64,000 nucleotides of DNA. Origin: Actinomadura nitritigenes. GTDB taxonomy: Bacteria > Actinomycetota > Actinomycetes > Streptosporangiales > Streptosporangiaceae. The DNA lies in the NCBI RefSeq assembly GCF_017573545.1, contig NZ_JAGEOK010000017.1, positions 124,001-188,000 of the forward strand, given 5' to 3'. The notes beneath the pieces were generated by a model, which saw only the letters and a program-made list of their open reading frames with translations, made no database searches and was not told the origin of the DNA. Both the position numbers and the translations under genes were made by a program. Shown here in pieces: positions 40,828 to 49,250 of this stretch (its first letter is position 1; each line of letters opens with the position of its first letter).

Positions 40828-41190
40828 TCAGGCGGCCAGGGCGTAGGCGACCTGGCAGGTCGGGCCGGCCGGCGCGGCGGCCGGTGCGGCCAGGAGGCTC
40901 GACGCGACCGCGAGCGTGAGGTCGGCGAGCGTCACGTCCAGGGCGCCGGCGACCGCGGCGATCATCTCGCTCGACGGCTCCTTGACGCCGCGCTCCATCT
41001 CGGAGAGGTACTGCGGGGACACCCCGGCGCGGCGCGCGGTCTCCGTCAGGATCTCGCCGCGCTCGACGCGCAGGCGCCGCAGGCACCGGCCGAGCGCGTC
41101 GCGCCACAGCGGCTCGGCCGGCCGGCGCGTCGCGGTCGGCCCGTGCGGCGTCTCGTCGGCGGGCATGAGCGGGCGGGTGATCTCGGCCAT
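40828..41190 (-). CDS. PopR/ClgR-like XRE regulator with an ssrA-like C-terminus
   Basis: This 120-residue protein has an XRE-type HTH (LRRLRVERGEILTETARRAGVSPQYLSEMERGVKEPSSEMIAAVAGALDV) closely resembling ClgR and PopR, activators of clp genes in actinomycetes. The protein ends VAYALAA. Its last five residues equal the end of the ssrA degradation tag, and PopR/ClgR are known to be destroyed by ClpP through C-terminal alanines. Convergent location with the two clpP genes supports a feedback circuit. The ATG at 41190 starts the homologous region. Confidence 0.82.
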   Translation of the reverse strand: MAEITRPLMPADETPHGPTATRRPAEPLWRDALGRCLRRLRVERGEILTETARRAGVSPQYLSEMERGVKEPSSEMIAAVAGALDVTLADLTLAVASSLLAAPAAAPAGPTCQVAYALAA

Positions 41191-41431
41191 GCCCACAAAA
41201 TAACCCGGCGGCGCGACCGGGCACCACGCGTTCCGCCCACCGCAGAACGCGCCGCCCGCCCCGCCTTCAGGACGGCACGCTTCTCGGCCGTTCCGTGCAG
41301 GCGGGGCGGCATTCGCCGAGCCTCCTGCGGGTCGGTCGTGTCGAGCATGAGGAGGAGCACGGGACTCCACCGCCGGACAGGGGCTGCGCGTCGCGTCTGA
41401 AGACGCCGAGCCGCTCGTCGTCTGGTGCGGG

Positions 41432-42844
41432 TCAGCGGCGGCCCGGGGTGGTGGGGTGCTTGGTCTCGGCGCCGTGGGCGAAGCCGCCGGCGTCGTCCGC
41501 GGTGCGGACCGGGGACGGCTGGGCGGACAGCCTGGGCAGGACGCGGCGCAGGTCGGCGAGCAGCAGGTCGGCGAGGTCGTGGCTGAAGCCGTTGCGGACG
41601 ACGACGCGCAGCACGGCGAGGTCCTCGCGGTTCTTCGGGAAGGTGTAGGCGGGGACGAGCCAGCCGTGCTCGCGCAGCGCCGCGGAGACGTCGAAGACGT
41701 TGAAGCCCGCGCCCTCGTGCATGCGGAACGCGAACACCGGGATGTCGGAGCCGTAGGTGAGCAGCTCGAACGGGCCGAGCCCGGCGATCTCGGCGGCGAG
41801 CCGGGTCGCGACGTCGCGGCAGGTCTGCTGGACGCGGCGGTAGCCCTCGAACCCGAGCCGCAGGAAGTTGTAGTACTGCGCGACGACCTGGGCGCCGGGG
41901 CGGGAGAAGTTCAGCGCGAAGGTCGGCATGTCGCCGCCCAGGTAGTTGACGTGGAAGACGAGGTCGCCCGGCAGGGCGCCGCCGTCGCGCCACAGCGCCC
42001 AGCCGACGCCCGGCATGACCAGGCCGTACTTGTGCCCGGACGTGTTGATCGACGCGACGCGGGGCAGCCGGAAGTCCCACGGCAGGTCCGGGTCGAGGAA
42101 CGGGGCGATCATGGCCCCGGACGCCCCGTCCACGTGGACGGGGACGTCGAGGCCGGTGCGCTCCTGGAGGTCGTCGAGCGCGGCGCAGATGTCGGCGACG
42201 GGCTCGTAGCTGCCGTCGAAGGTGGAGCCGAGGACGGCGACGACGCCGATGGTGTTCTCGTCGCACAGCTCGACGGCCTCCCGGGCGCCGAGGTGGTAGC
42301 GGTCGCCCTCCATCGGCACGTAGCGGGGCTCGACCTCGAAGTAGTCGGCGAACTTCTCCCAGCAGATCTGGACGTTGACGCCCATCACGATGTTGGGCCG
42401 GCCCTTCAGGCCCTTCCGCTGCCAGCGGCGCTTCAGGGCGAGGCCGCCGAGCATCGCCGCCTCGCTGGACCCGGTCGTGGAGCAGCCGACGGCGTGCCCG
42501 GGGTCGGGAGCGTTCCAGAGCCGGGCGAGCATGTGGACACAGCGCGTCTCGAGCTCCGCGGTCTGCGGGTACTCGTCCTTGTCGATCATGTTCTTCTCGG
42601 CGCACTCGGCCATCAGCAGCCGCGCCTCGGGCTCGGCCCAGGTCGAGACGAACGTGGCGAGGTTCAGCCGGGCGTTGCCGTCCAGCATCAGCTCGTCGTG
42701 GACGAGCTGGTAGGCGGTGGCGGGCTCCATCTCGCCGCGCGGCAGCGCGTACCGGGGCACCTCGACGGGCTCCCGGCTGAAGATCGGGTTGACCTCCAGG
42801 TCCCGGTCGCCGCGGCCGTCGTGCCGGGGATGCTTCAGCGCCAT
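41432..42844 (-). CDS. gadB: Glutamate decarboxylase
   Basis: This PLP-dependent group II decarboxylase (470 aa) carries STTGSSEAAMLGG for phosphate binding, HVDGASGAMIAPF with the cofactor-ring Asp, and the PLP lysine Lys272 in NTSGHKYGLVMPG. The N-terminal VPRYALP and NLATFVSTWAEPEA stretches are specific for glutamate decarboxylase, which makes GABA and consumes a proton. The length matches E. coli GadB. No glutamate/GABA antiporter gene is adjacent, so acid resistance as its role is not shown. It probably forms a single-gene unit. Confidence 0.94.
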   Translation of the reverse strand: MALKHPRHDGRGDRDLEVNPIFSREPVEVPRYALPRGEMEPATAYQLVHDELMLDGNARLNLATFVSTWAEPEARLLMAECAEKNMIDKDEYPQTAELETRCVHMLARLWNAPDPGHAVGCSTTGSSEAAMLGGLALKRRWQRKGLKGRPNIVMGVNVQICWEKFADYFEVEPRYVPMEGDRYHLGAREAVELCDENTIGVVAVLGSTFDGSYEPVADICAALDDLQERTGLDVPVHVDGASGAMIAPFLDPDLPWDFRLPRVASINTSGHKYGLVMPGVGWALWRDGGALPGDLVFHVNYLGGDMPTFALNFSRPGAQVVAQYYNFLRLGFEGYRRVQQTCRDVATRLAAEIAGLGPFELLTYGSDIPVFAFRMHEGAGFNVFDVSAALREHGWLVPAYTFPKNREDLAVLRVVVRNGFSHDLADLLLADLRRVLPRLSAQPSPVRTADDAGGFAHGAETKHPTTPGRR

Positions 42845-42968
42845 GGTCGCGTCCTCTCGAGGCCGTCGCCGGGCCCGTCCTCAGGCCGTCGCCGGCCGTC
42901 CTCGGGGAGGCGGTACCCGCCCGTCCCGGGACCACACCGGGACGGGACGCGGGCGGCGCGGGCCCGGC

Positions 42969-43634
42969 CTAGGAGTTGAGGCCCTGTTCGAGGATGGCGA
43001 ACGCCTGGTCGATGGTCTCCGACAGCGAGCCGAAGGCGTCCCCGTGCCGGCGGGCGACGTCGGAGGCGGCCTGGAAACCGCAGGTGGCGGAGGCCGCGAT
43101 CACGTGCGGGCGCAGGTCGGTGGCGGGGTCGGTGCCCATCCGCTCGGCGATGATCCGGGTGAGCAGCTGCTGCTTCTTCTGCGCGTGCTCCAGGCTGCCC
43201 GCCAGCAGGGTCGGGCTGTCGCTCATCATGCCGAGCAGGCACTGGAAGCGGTCGGGGTCGAAGCCCAGCTCGCCGCGCTCGCAGGCGCGGGCGATCTCCA
43301 CCACGGTGCGGCGCAGCGCGGTCATGATCGGCTCGTCCGGGGGGCGCTCGGCCAGCGCCGCCATGACGGCGCGGGTCTGCTCCTCCTGGAAGGTGAGCGC
43401 GACGTCCTCTTTCGAGGCGAAGTAGCGGAAGAACGTGCGGGACGAGACGTCCACGGCGTCGGCGATCTCCTCGACGGTGGTCGCGTCGAACCCCTTCTCG
43501 GCGAAGAGGGTGAACGCGGCGTCGACGAGCGCCTCACGGGTGCGCTGCTTCTTGCGTTCGCGCCGGCCCGGGGGCTGGGATCCGGGACCCGTGGGGGCGG
43601 TGCCCTGGCGGGTCTCGGGGGCGGTCGCGGTCAT
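42969..43634 (-). CDS. TetR-family regulator of the adjacent MFS exporter
   Basis: This 221-residue TetR protein has HTH VEEIADAVDVSSRTFFRYFASKEDV and a C-terminal helical part of the MftR/actinomycete type (SETIDQAFAILEQGL). The ATG at 43634 is preferred; the open frame extends 31 residues further into the promoter region. It diverges from the exporter gene at 43791, and a palindromic operator candidate lies between them. Confidence 0.9.
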   Translation of the reverse strand: MTATAPETRQGTAPTGPGSQPPGRRERKKQRTREALVDAAFTLFAEKGFDATTVEEIADAVDVSSRTFFRYFASKEDVALTFQEEQTRAVMAALAERPPDEPIMTALRRTVVEIARACERGELGFDPDRFQCLLGMMSDSPTLLAGSLEHAQKKQQLLTRIIAERMGTDPATDLRPHVIAASATCGFQAASDVARRHGDAFGSLSETIDQAFAILEQGLNS

Positions 43635-43735
43635 GTGCGAAGTGTAACGACGCGCGGACCCGACGCCAAGTGACGGTGGACGAATCTTGTCGTGATCTGA
43701 ATCATGTCCTTTGATGACGCGAGGCATTTGACGAC

Positions 43736-43756
43736 AACTGTCAGCTCATGACAGTT
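43736..43756. promoter_or_regulatory. TetR operator candidate before the MFS exporter
   Basis: AACTGTCA-GCTCA-TGACAGTT is a perfect inverted repeat with 8-nt arms and a 5-nt spacer, 35 bp upstream of the exporter start and about 100 bp from the divergent tetR start. Confidence 0.75.
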
Positions 43757-43790
43757 TAGGACCCTCAACATCGCTACGGAGGCTCCGCCC

Positions 43791-45413
43791 ATGTCCCAGA
43801 CCCGAGGCGCCGAGGTGCTCGACCCCGGCGCGTCCCGCCCGTCCGCGCCGCGCAGCCAGGCGCGCGGACGACCCGCCCGCCGCGGCCACGGGCATCCCTG
43901 GCTCACCCTCGTCGCCGTCGCCCTCGGCGTGATGATGGTCGGCCTGGACGCCACCGTCGTCTCCATCGCCAACCCGGCGATCGCCAAGGACCTCGGCGCG
44001 TCCCTGTCCGGCCTCCAGTGGGTGACCAACGCCTACCTGCTGGCCCTCGCCGTCACGCTGATCCCGGCCGGCAAGATCGCCGACCGGTTCGGCCGCAAGC
44101 GGACGTTCCTCGCCGGCGTCGTCGGGTTCGCCGTCGCCTCGCTCGCCATCGGGCTGTCCGGCGGGCTCGGCATGGTGATCTTCTGGCGGGTCGTGCAGGG
44201 CTTCGCGGGGGCGCTCCTGCAGCCCGCGAGCCTCGCCATCCTGCGCAACACCTTCCCCGCCGAGAGGCTCAACGCCGCCATCGGCATCTGGGGCTCCACC
44301 GTCGGCATCTCCATCGCGGGCGGCCCGATCGTCGCCGGCCTGCTGGTCGAGAACGTGAACTGGGAGTCGGTGTTCTTCCTCAACGCGCCGCTCGGCCTGG
44401 TCGCGCTGCTGGTCGGCCTCTGGGTGATCCGCGAGTCCAAGGACGAGGAGGCCGCCGGCTCGTTCGACGTGCCCGGCGTCGCGCTGCTCACCGGCGCGCT
44501 GTTCGCGCTGGTCTGGGGCCTCATCAAGGCCGGCGAGCACGGGTTCGGGCACGCCACGCCGCTGGTGTCGTTCGCCGCGTCCGTCGTGCTGTTCGCCGCG
44601 TTCGTGTGGAACGAGCTGCGCGTCGAGCGCCCGCTGCTGCCGCTGTCGCTGTTCCGCTCGGTGTCGCTGTCGGCGGCGACCGGGCTGATCGTCCTCGGCT
44701 TCTTCGGGATGTTCGGGACGATCTTCTTCATCACCCTCTACCTGCAGCAGGTGCACGGGATGAGCCCGGTGGAGGCGGGCGTGCGGATGCTGCCGATGAC
44801 CGGGATCTTCATCGTCGCCTCCCCGATCGCGGGCGCGCTCACCAACCGGTTCGGGCCGCGGCTGCCGCTCGCCCTCGGCATGGCGTTCACCGCGACCGCG
44901 CTGTTCGGCCTGTCCCGCGTCGGCGTGGACGCCCCGTACGTGCAGCTGTGGCCGTGGTTCGTGCTGGTCGGCCTGGCGTTCGGGATGGTCATCGTCGCCG
45001 GCACCGAGGCCATCGTCGGCAACGCCCCGGCGCACCTCGCCGGCGTCGCCGGCGGCCTCCAGCAGACCGCGTCGCAGCTCGGCGGCGTCCTCGGCACCTC
45101 CGTGCTCGGCGTGCTGCTGTCCACGAAGGTCGGGGACGTGCTGGTCGGCCGGCTCACCGAGTCCGGCGTCCCCGGCGCCGCCGCGCAGCGGCTGTCGGGC
45201 ACCGGCGGGCTGGTCGCCCAGGGCGTCGCGCCCGTCCCGCCCGGGACGCCCGAGCCCGCCGCGAAGGCCATCACCAACGGCAGCCATCTGGCGTTCATGG
45301 ACGGCTTCCAGACCTCGCTGACGGTCGCCGGTGCGGTCGCCGTCGTCGCGGTGCTCGCGGCGCTGCTCGTCCGCCGCGGCACCAGCCCCGTGGACGGCGC
45401 CGCCGCCGTCTGA
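43791..45413 (+). CDS. DHA2-type MFS drug/proton antiporter
   Basis: This 540-residue membrane transporter has the EmrB/QacA pattern of about 14 helices. The motifs are LDATVVSIANPAIAKDLG in helix 1, WVTNAYLLALAVTLIPAGKIADRFGRKRTF with motif A, and GGPIVAGLLVENVNWESVFFLNAPLG (motif C region). A Lys/Arg-rich cytoplasmic N-terminus precedes helix 1. It probably exports hydrophobic compounds under control of the divergent TetR protein; the actual substrate is unknown. Confidence 0.92.
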   Translation: MSQTRGAEVLDPGASRPSAPRSQARGRPARRGHGHPWLTLVAVALGVMMVGLDATVVSIANPAIAKDLGASLSGLQWVTNAYLLALAVTLIPAGKIADRFGRKRTFLAGVVGFAVASLAIGLSGGLGMVIFWRVVQGFAGALLQPASLAILRNTFPAERLNAAIGIWGSTVGISIAGGPIVAGLLVENVNWESVFFLNAPLGLVALLVGLWVIRESKDEEAAGSFDVPGVALLTGALFALVWGLIKAGEHGFGHATPLVSFAASVVLFAAFVWNELRVERPLLPLSLFRSVSLSAATGLIVLGFFGMFGTIFFITLYLQQVHGMSPVEAGVRMLPMTGIFIVASPIAGALTNRFGPRLPLALGMAFTATALFGLSRVGVDAPYVQLWPWFVLVGLAFGMVIVAGTEAIVGNAPAHLAGVAGGLQQTASQLGGVLGTSVLGVLLSTKVGDVLVGRLTESGVPGAAAQRLSGTGGLVAQGVAPVPPGTPEPAAKAITNGSHLAFMDGFQTSLTVAGAVAVVAVLAALLVRRGTSPVDGAAAV

Positions 45414-45590
45414 CCCCCGCCCATGACCCGCGGTGCGCCGTCCCACCCGCCGCCAGGGACGGCGCACCGCGTCGCCGCACCGGACCCGACCGCCGAACCC
45501 CGCCGCCGGACCCGGCATCGAACCCGGAGTCCGGCGCGGCCGTACCCGTGGGCAGGGAGGCACCGTGGAGAAGCCGTCGTTTTCCTGTGA

Positions 45591-45617
45591 GTGTCGGGGG
45601 TATCGGGCCCCCGACAC
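45591..45617. terminator. Hairpin between the MFS and rhomboid-like genes
   Basis: GTGTCGGGGG and CCCCCGACAC pair perfectly over 10 bp with a 7-nt loop. At 178 bp from the MFS stop and 26 bp before the next start, it could end readthrough or act as an operator for the following gene. Confidence 0.5.
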
Positions 45618-45642
45618 CTCTGGAGCACCTAGGCTTGCCGGG

Positions 45643-46362
45643 ATGATGGGCGGTTTCATCAAGCGGTACCCGATGCCGCTGACGTTCCTGGGCCTGTTCG
45701 CGACGGTGTGGCTGGTGCAGGTCTTCCTGCTGCCGCCCGCGGCCCAGCGGACCGTCGTGGCGTGGACCAGCACCAACCTGGCCAACCTCTCGGTCGACCC
45801 GGTCGGCACGATGGTCGCCTCGGCGTTCGTCGCCGAGGGGTCGCAGGGCGCGCTGCTGGTCGTCGCGGTGCTCGGGCTGTTCCCCATCGTGCGGCGGTTC
45901 GGCAACGGCAGCGCGATCGTGCTGGTCGCGGTCTCGCACGTCACCGGCACGCTGATCAGCCAGGGCATCGCGTTCGTGCGGCTGGAGGCCGGCCTGCTCT
46001 CGGACTCCGTCCGGACGATCTCCGACGTCGGCCCGTCCTACGTGCTGTGCGCGGCGCTCGTCGCCGCGATCCTCTACGGGCACGGCCGGATCCGCCGGCT
46101 GCTCGCCTTCGCCGCCTGGGTCGCGCTCCTGCCCTTCCTGTTCGAGGGCCTGCCCTCGCTGGAGGTCGCCGCCGTCGGGCACCTCGTGGCCATGATCAGC
46201 GGCGCGCTGATCGGCGGCGTGCTGCTGCTCCGCGAACGGGGCCGGGCGACCGGCGCGACGCCCGTCGCCGACGCCATCGGGGCGGCCGAGGCCAGGGCCG
46301 CGCAGGCCGTGCACGGCGTGCAGGACTCCCTCAAGCCCGGCCCCGCTCCCTCCGAAGCCTGA
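45643..46362 (+). CDS. Rhomboid-like membrane protein
   Basis: This 239-residue protein has six hydrophobic segments and keeps both residues of a rhomboid catalytic dyad in plausible places: Ser132 in DVGPSYV (GxS type) and His180 in AAVGHLVAMISGALIGG, the latter in a helix with the small-residue pattern of rhomboid helix 6. SHVTGTLISQG in the middle resembles another rhomboid helix. It may therefore be an active intramembrane protease, although rhomboid-like pseudoproteases exist. The start is one of two adjacent ATGs (45643 or 45646); no good ribosome site is seen, and a TAGGCT 8 bp upstream suggests a leaderless transcript. Confidence 0.75.
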   Translation: MMGGFIKRYPMPLTFLGLFATVWLVQVFLLPPAAQRTVVAWTSTNLANLSVDPVGTMVASAFVAEGSQGALLVVAVLGLFPIVRRFGNGSAIVLVAVSHVTGTLISQGIAFVRLEAGLLSDSVRTISDVGPSYVLCAALVAAILYGHGRIRRLLAFAAWVALLPFLFEGLPSLEVAAVGHLVAMISGALIGGVLLLRERGRATGATPVADAIGAAEARAAQAVHGVQDSLKPGPAPSEA

Positions 46363-46434
46363 CGCGCCCGCTCCGAAGCCTGACGCGCCCGCTCCGGAAC
46401 CCGGCGCGCCGCCTCCGAAGCCCGACGCAGGCCG
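46351..46434 (+). repeat. 21-bp tandem repeat spanning a stop codon
   Basis: The unit TCCGAAGCCTGACGCGCCCGC occurs twice exactly (46351-46371, 46372-46392) and twice degenerately after that. The first copy contains the TGA that ends the rhomboid-like gene, so the following copies lie in its 3' untranslated region and repeat the stop. Confidence 0.8.
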
Positions 46435-46469
46435 GGGGCGCGCGCCGCGTCACCGGCCGCGCGGTCGGG

Positions 46470-47720
46470 TCAGCTCTGGCCGGGGTCGGGCGTGGGGTTG
46501 GACGTGGGGCTGGGGCTCGGCGTGCCGCTCGCGGGCGGGTCGGACGGGGTGTCCGGCGGCGTCGTGGGACCGGTCGAGCCGCCGTCCGGCGGGGTCGTGG
46601 GGCCGGAGTCCGGCGGAGTGGTCGGCGTGCCCGAGCCGGGTGGCGTCGTCGGGGACGTGTCGCCGGGCTTGCTCGGGGTGCCGCTCCCGGGATTCCCGCC
46701 CTCCGACGGCGAGGAGCCCACGGGGGACCGGGCGGGGGCGCCCGTGGTCGACGGTGAGCCCGGGGTGCCGGGCGCGGAGCCCTGGCCGGGTGTGCCGGCG
46801 GGCGCCGGCCGGCCGTCGAACGCGCTCGTCACCGGGTTCCCGGACGGGTCGGCGCCGCCGGTCGAGCGCTCGGAGCCGGTGAGGCCGGGCGGCGGGGTGC
46901 CGGTGACCGCGGTCGTCTTCGCCGACGCGGGATCGGTGCGCCCGCTGCCGGCCGTGGGGACGAGCGAGGCGGCGCCGCCGCCCTTCGCGGTGGGCCAGGA
47001 GACCAGCAGGCCGATGACGGCGGCCGCGGACGCGGCGACGCCCGCGACGGCGCCGAGGCCCTTGGACCACACGCCGCGCTTCTGCCGCGGCCTGCGGTCG
47101 GCGTCACCGATCACGACGAGCGGGCTCGGGGCGGCGACGCTCGGCAGCGGCCGCTCGGCCTCCGCCTCGCACGCGGCGAGGACCTGGTCGCGCAGCCAGC
47201 CGGGCGCCTGCGCGGGCGCGCGCTTGGCGAGCAGCTGCGGCAGCCTCCCCTTCTCGAACGCGGAGATCAGCTCGAGCTGCGGCCCGGCGGCGCCGCGCAT
47301 CAGCGTGTCGAGGACGGCGCGCTCCAGCCGGGACCGGGCCGCGTTCAGCAGCTGGACGACGGTGTCGGGGGCGAGGCCGAGGACGCGGGCGATGTCGCGG
47401 GTCTCCAGCCATTCGCCGGCCCACAGCAGCAGGACCTCGCGGTGGTCGGCGCGCAGGGAGCCCGCCGCGCGCAGCAGCGGGTCGGGGTCGGCGAACGGCA
47501 GCCCGCCGGGCGGCGTGCCGAAGGCGCCGCGCTCGGCGCACGCGGTCCGGGACAGGGAGTAGAGCCAGAGCACGCTGTCGCCCCGCGGCGGCTGGTGCAC
47601 CGCCGCGGCGAAGGTGTCGCCGACCGCCGCCGCCGCGAGCTGGTCGCCGACGAGCGACCAGCAGTAGGCGTACAGGCGGGCGGCGTGCGCGTCGTAGAGC
47701 GAGCCCAGGTCGCCGCGCAT
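46470..47720 (-). CDS. Membrane-anchored sigma-70-like protein with a Pro/Thr-rich outer domain
   Basis: This 416-residue protein starts like an ECF sigma factor: a region-2-like part (residues 5-65, LYDAHAARLYAYCWSLVGD) and a region-4-like HTH (about 85-140, LRADHREVLLLWAGEWLETRDIARVLGLAPDTVVQLLNAARSRL). A membrane helix follows at about 221-242 (LGAVAGVAASAAAVIGLLVSW). The last 170 residues are Gly/Pro/Ser/Thr-rich with TTPPD repeats and would be outside the cell. Sigma fused to an outer sensor-like tail suggests a membrane-held regulator that needs proteolytic release. Promoter-binding ability is not proven. Confidence 0.8.
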   Translation of the reverse strand: MRGDLGSLYDAHAARLYAYCWSLVGDQLAAAAVGDTFAAAVHQPPRGDSVLWLYSLSRTACAERGAFGTPPGGLPFADPDPLLRAAGSLRADHREVLLLWAGEWLETRDIARVLGLAPDTVVQLLNAARSRLERAVLDTLMRGAAGPQLELISAFEKGRLPQLLAKRAPAQAPGWLRDQVLAACEAEAERPLPSVAAPSPLVVIGDADRRPRQKRGVWSKGLGAVAGVAASAAAVIGLLVSWPTAKGGGAASLVPTAGSGRTDPASAKTTAVTGTPPPGLTGSERSTGGADPSGNPVTSAFDGRPAPAGTPGQGSAPGTPGSPSTTGAPARSPVGSSPSEGGNPGSGTPSKPGDTSPTTPPGSGTPTTPPDSGPTTPPDGGSTGPTTPPDTPSDPPASGTPSPSPTSNPTPDPGQS

Positions 47721-47984
47721 GTGACCTCCCGGTCGTCTCCGCTGCTGGCACCGGGCTGCACGAATGCGTGCATACCGGTTGGTAGCGGGACTCTAGCGCC
47801 TCGGGTCAACCAGTGAGAAGCCGGGGAGTGAACATCGAGTCGAATAGCCACAGAAAGTAATCACTTTGATAGCAGGCAGTCATGTTCACCCAGATTTAAG
47901 GAAGTTCCCGAAAATTCGCTGATACCTGATCCGGTTCAGCAGGGAAGGATTCGAACTCGTTATCGAGTTTTTCCGGGAGGTCGC

Positions 47985-49250
47985 GTGCCACGGCTCACCG
48001 AGGACGGTGTCTACCAGCACATTTACGGCGTCTGCTTCAAGACCGGCCCGCCCGGGACGGTCGGCGCGGAGACGGAGTGGTTCGTCGTCGACGCCGCCGA
48101 CCGGGCGGCCCACGTGCCCGCGCGGCGGGTGCGGATGCTCGTCGACGAGGCCGGGCCGCCGCCCGGCGGAAGTGCGGTCACCTACGAGCCCGGCGGGCAG
48201 CTGGAACTGAGCTCCGCGCCGTTCCGCGGCGTTTCCGAGCTGCATTCGGCGCTCGCCGGGGACATCGCGCACGTGCGGGACGCGCTCGCGCCGGCCGGGC
48301 TGGACCTCGTCGGCCACGGCGTCGACCCCGTCCGGCGGCCCCGCTTCCAGGCCGAGCACCCCCGCTACGGGTGCATGCGCGACTACTTCAGCGCGGGCGG
48401 GTTCGCCGACGCGGGCCTCGCGATGATGTGCTCGACCGCGTCCGTCCAGGTCTGCCTGGACATCGGCGCCGACCGCGCGGACGCCGCCCGCCGCTGGCGG
48501 CTCACCCACGCGCTCGGGCCCCTGCTGATCGCCGCGTTCGCCAACTCGCCGCTGAAGGCGGGCCGCCGCACCGGGCTGCGCTCGTCCCGGCAGGCCATCT
48601 GGACCGAGCTGGACCCGTGCCGCACCCTGCCGGTGCTGCGCGACGGCGCCGACGGCGATCCCGCCGAGGCGTGGACGCGGTACGCGCTGGACGCGCGGGT
48701 CATGCTGGTCAAGACCGCGTCCGGGGAGTGGGTGTCCGACCCGGGCATGTCCTTCAAGGAATGGCTGGACAAGGGCGAGCCGGGCCCGCAGGACCTGGAC
48801 TACCACCTGTCCACGCTGTTCCCGCCGGTCCGTCCGCGCGGCTGGCTGGAACTGCGGATGATCGACGCGCTGCCCGCCCGGTACTGGCCGGTGCCCGTCG
48901 CCGTCGCGGCCGCCCTGCTGGACGACCCGGCCGCGTCCGCCGCCGCCGAGGAGGCCGCCGAGCCGGTCGCGGGGCTGTGGGCGGAGGCGGCCCGCTCCGG
49001 GCTCGCCGACGCGTCGCTGGCCGCCGCCGCGCGCACCTGCTTCACGGCGGCGCTCGACGCGCTGCCCCGGATGGGCGCCGCCGGGCTCGTCCCGCTGGTG
49101 GAGGAGTACGCGCACCGCTACGTCGAGCGCGGCCGCACCCCCGCCGACGACGGCCCCGCCGGCGACGGCGCCCGCGACCACCGCGGCGCCCACGAACAGC
49201 ATGACGCTCCCATCACGATGTCCGAGGAGGACCCGACATGGCCCCGCTGA
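47985..49250 (+). CDS. egtA: EgtA, glutamate-cysteine ligase of ergothioneine synthesis
   Basis: This carboxylate-amine ligase (421 aa) of the GCS2 type makes gamma-glutamylcysteine, the sulfur donor for EgtB. It has VGAETEWFVVD with metal-binding Glu residues, TYEPGGQLELSS, MMCSTASVQVCLD and WLELRMIDALP, all standard for EgtA. The GTG start follows GGGAGG. The C-terminal 30 residues are low complexity and the gene overlaps egtB by 13 bp. It heads the operon egtA-egtB-egtC-egtD. Confidence 0.94.
   Translation: MPRLTEDGVYQHIYGVCFKTGPPGTVGAETEWFVVDAADRAAHVPARRVRMLVDEAGPPPGGSAVTYEPGGQLELSSAPFRGVSELHSALAGDIAHVRDALAPAGLDLVGHGVDPVRRPRFQAEHPRYGCMRDYFSAGGFADAGLAMMCSTASVQVCLDIGADRADAARRWRLTHALGPLLIAAFANSPLKAGRRTGLRSSRQAIWTELDPCRTLPVLRDGADGDPAEAWTRYALDARVMLVKTASGEWVSDPGMSFKEWLDKGEPGPQDLDYHLSTLFPPVRPRGWLELRMIDALPARYWPVPVAVAAALLDDPAASAAAEEAAEPVAGLWAEAARSGLADASLAAAARTCFTAALDALPRMGAAGLVPLVEEYAHRYVERGRTPADDGPAGDGARDHRGAHEQHDAPITMSEEDPTWPR

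Noticed and set aside
45433..45642. N-terminal extension of the rhomboid-like protein
   Set aside because: The extra 70 codons are Arg/Pro-rich, cross a perfect hairpin and lack a membrane or domain pattern; the ATG pair at 45643/45646 starts the first helix.
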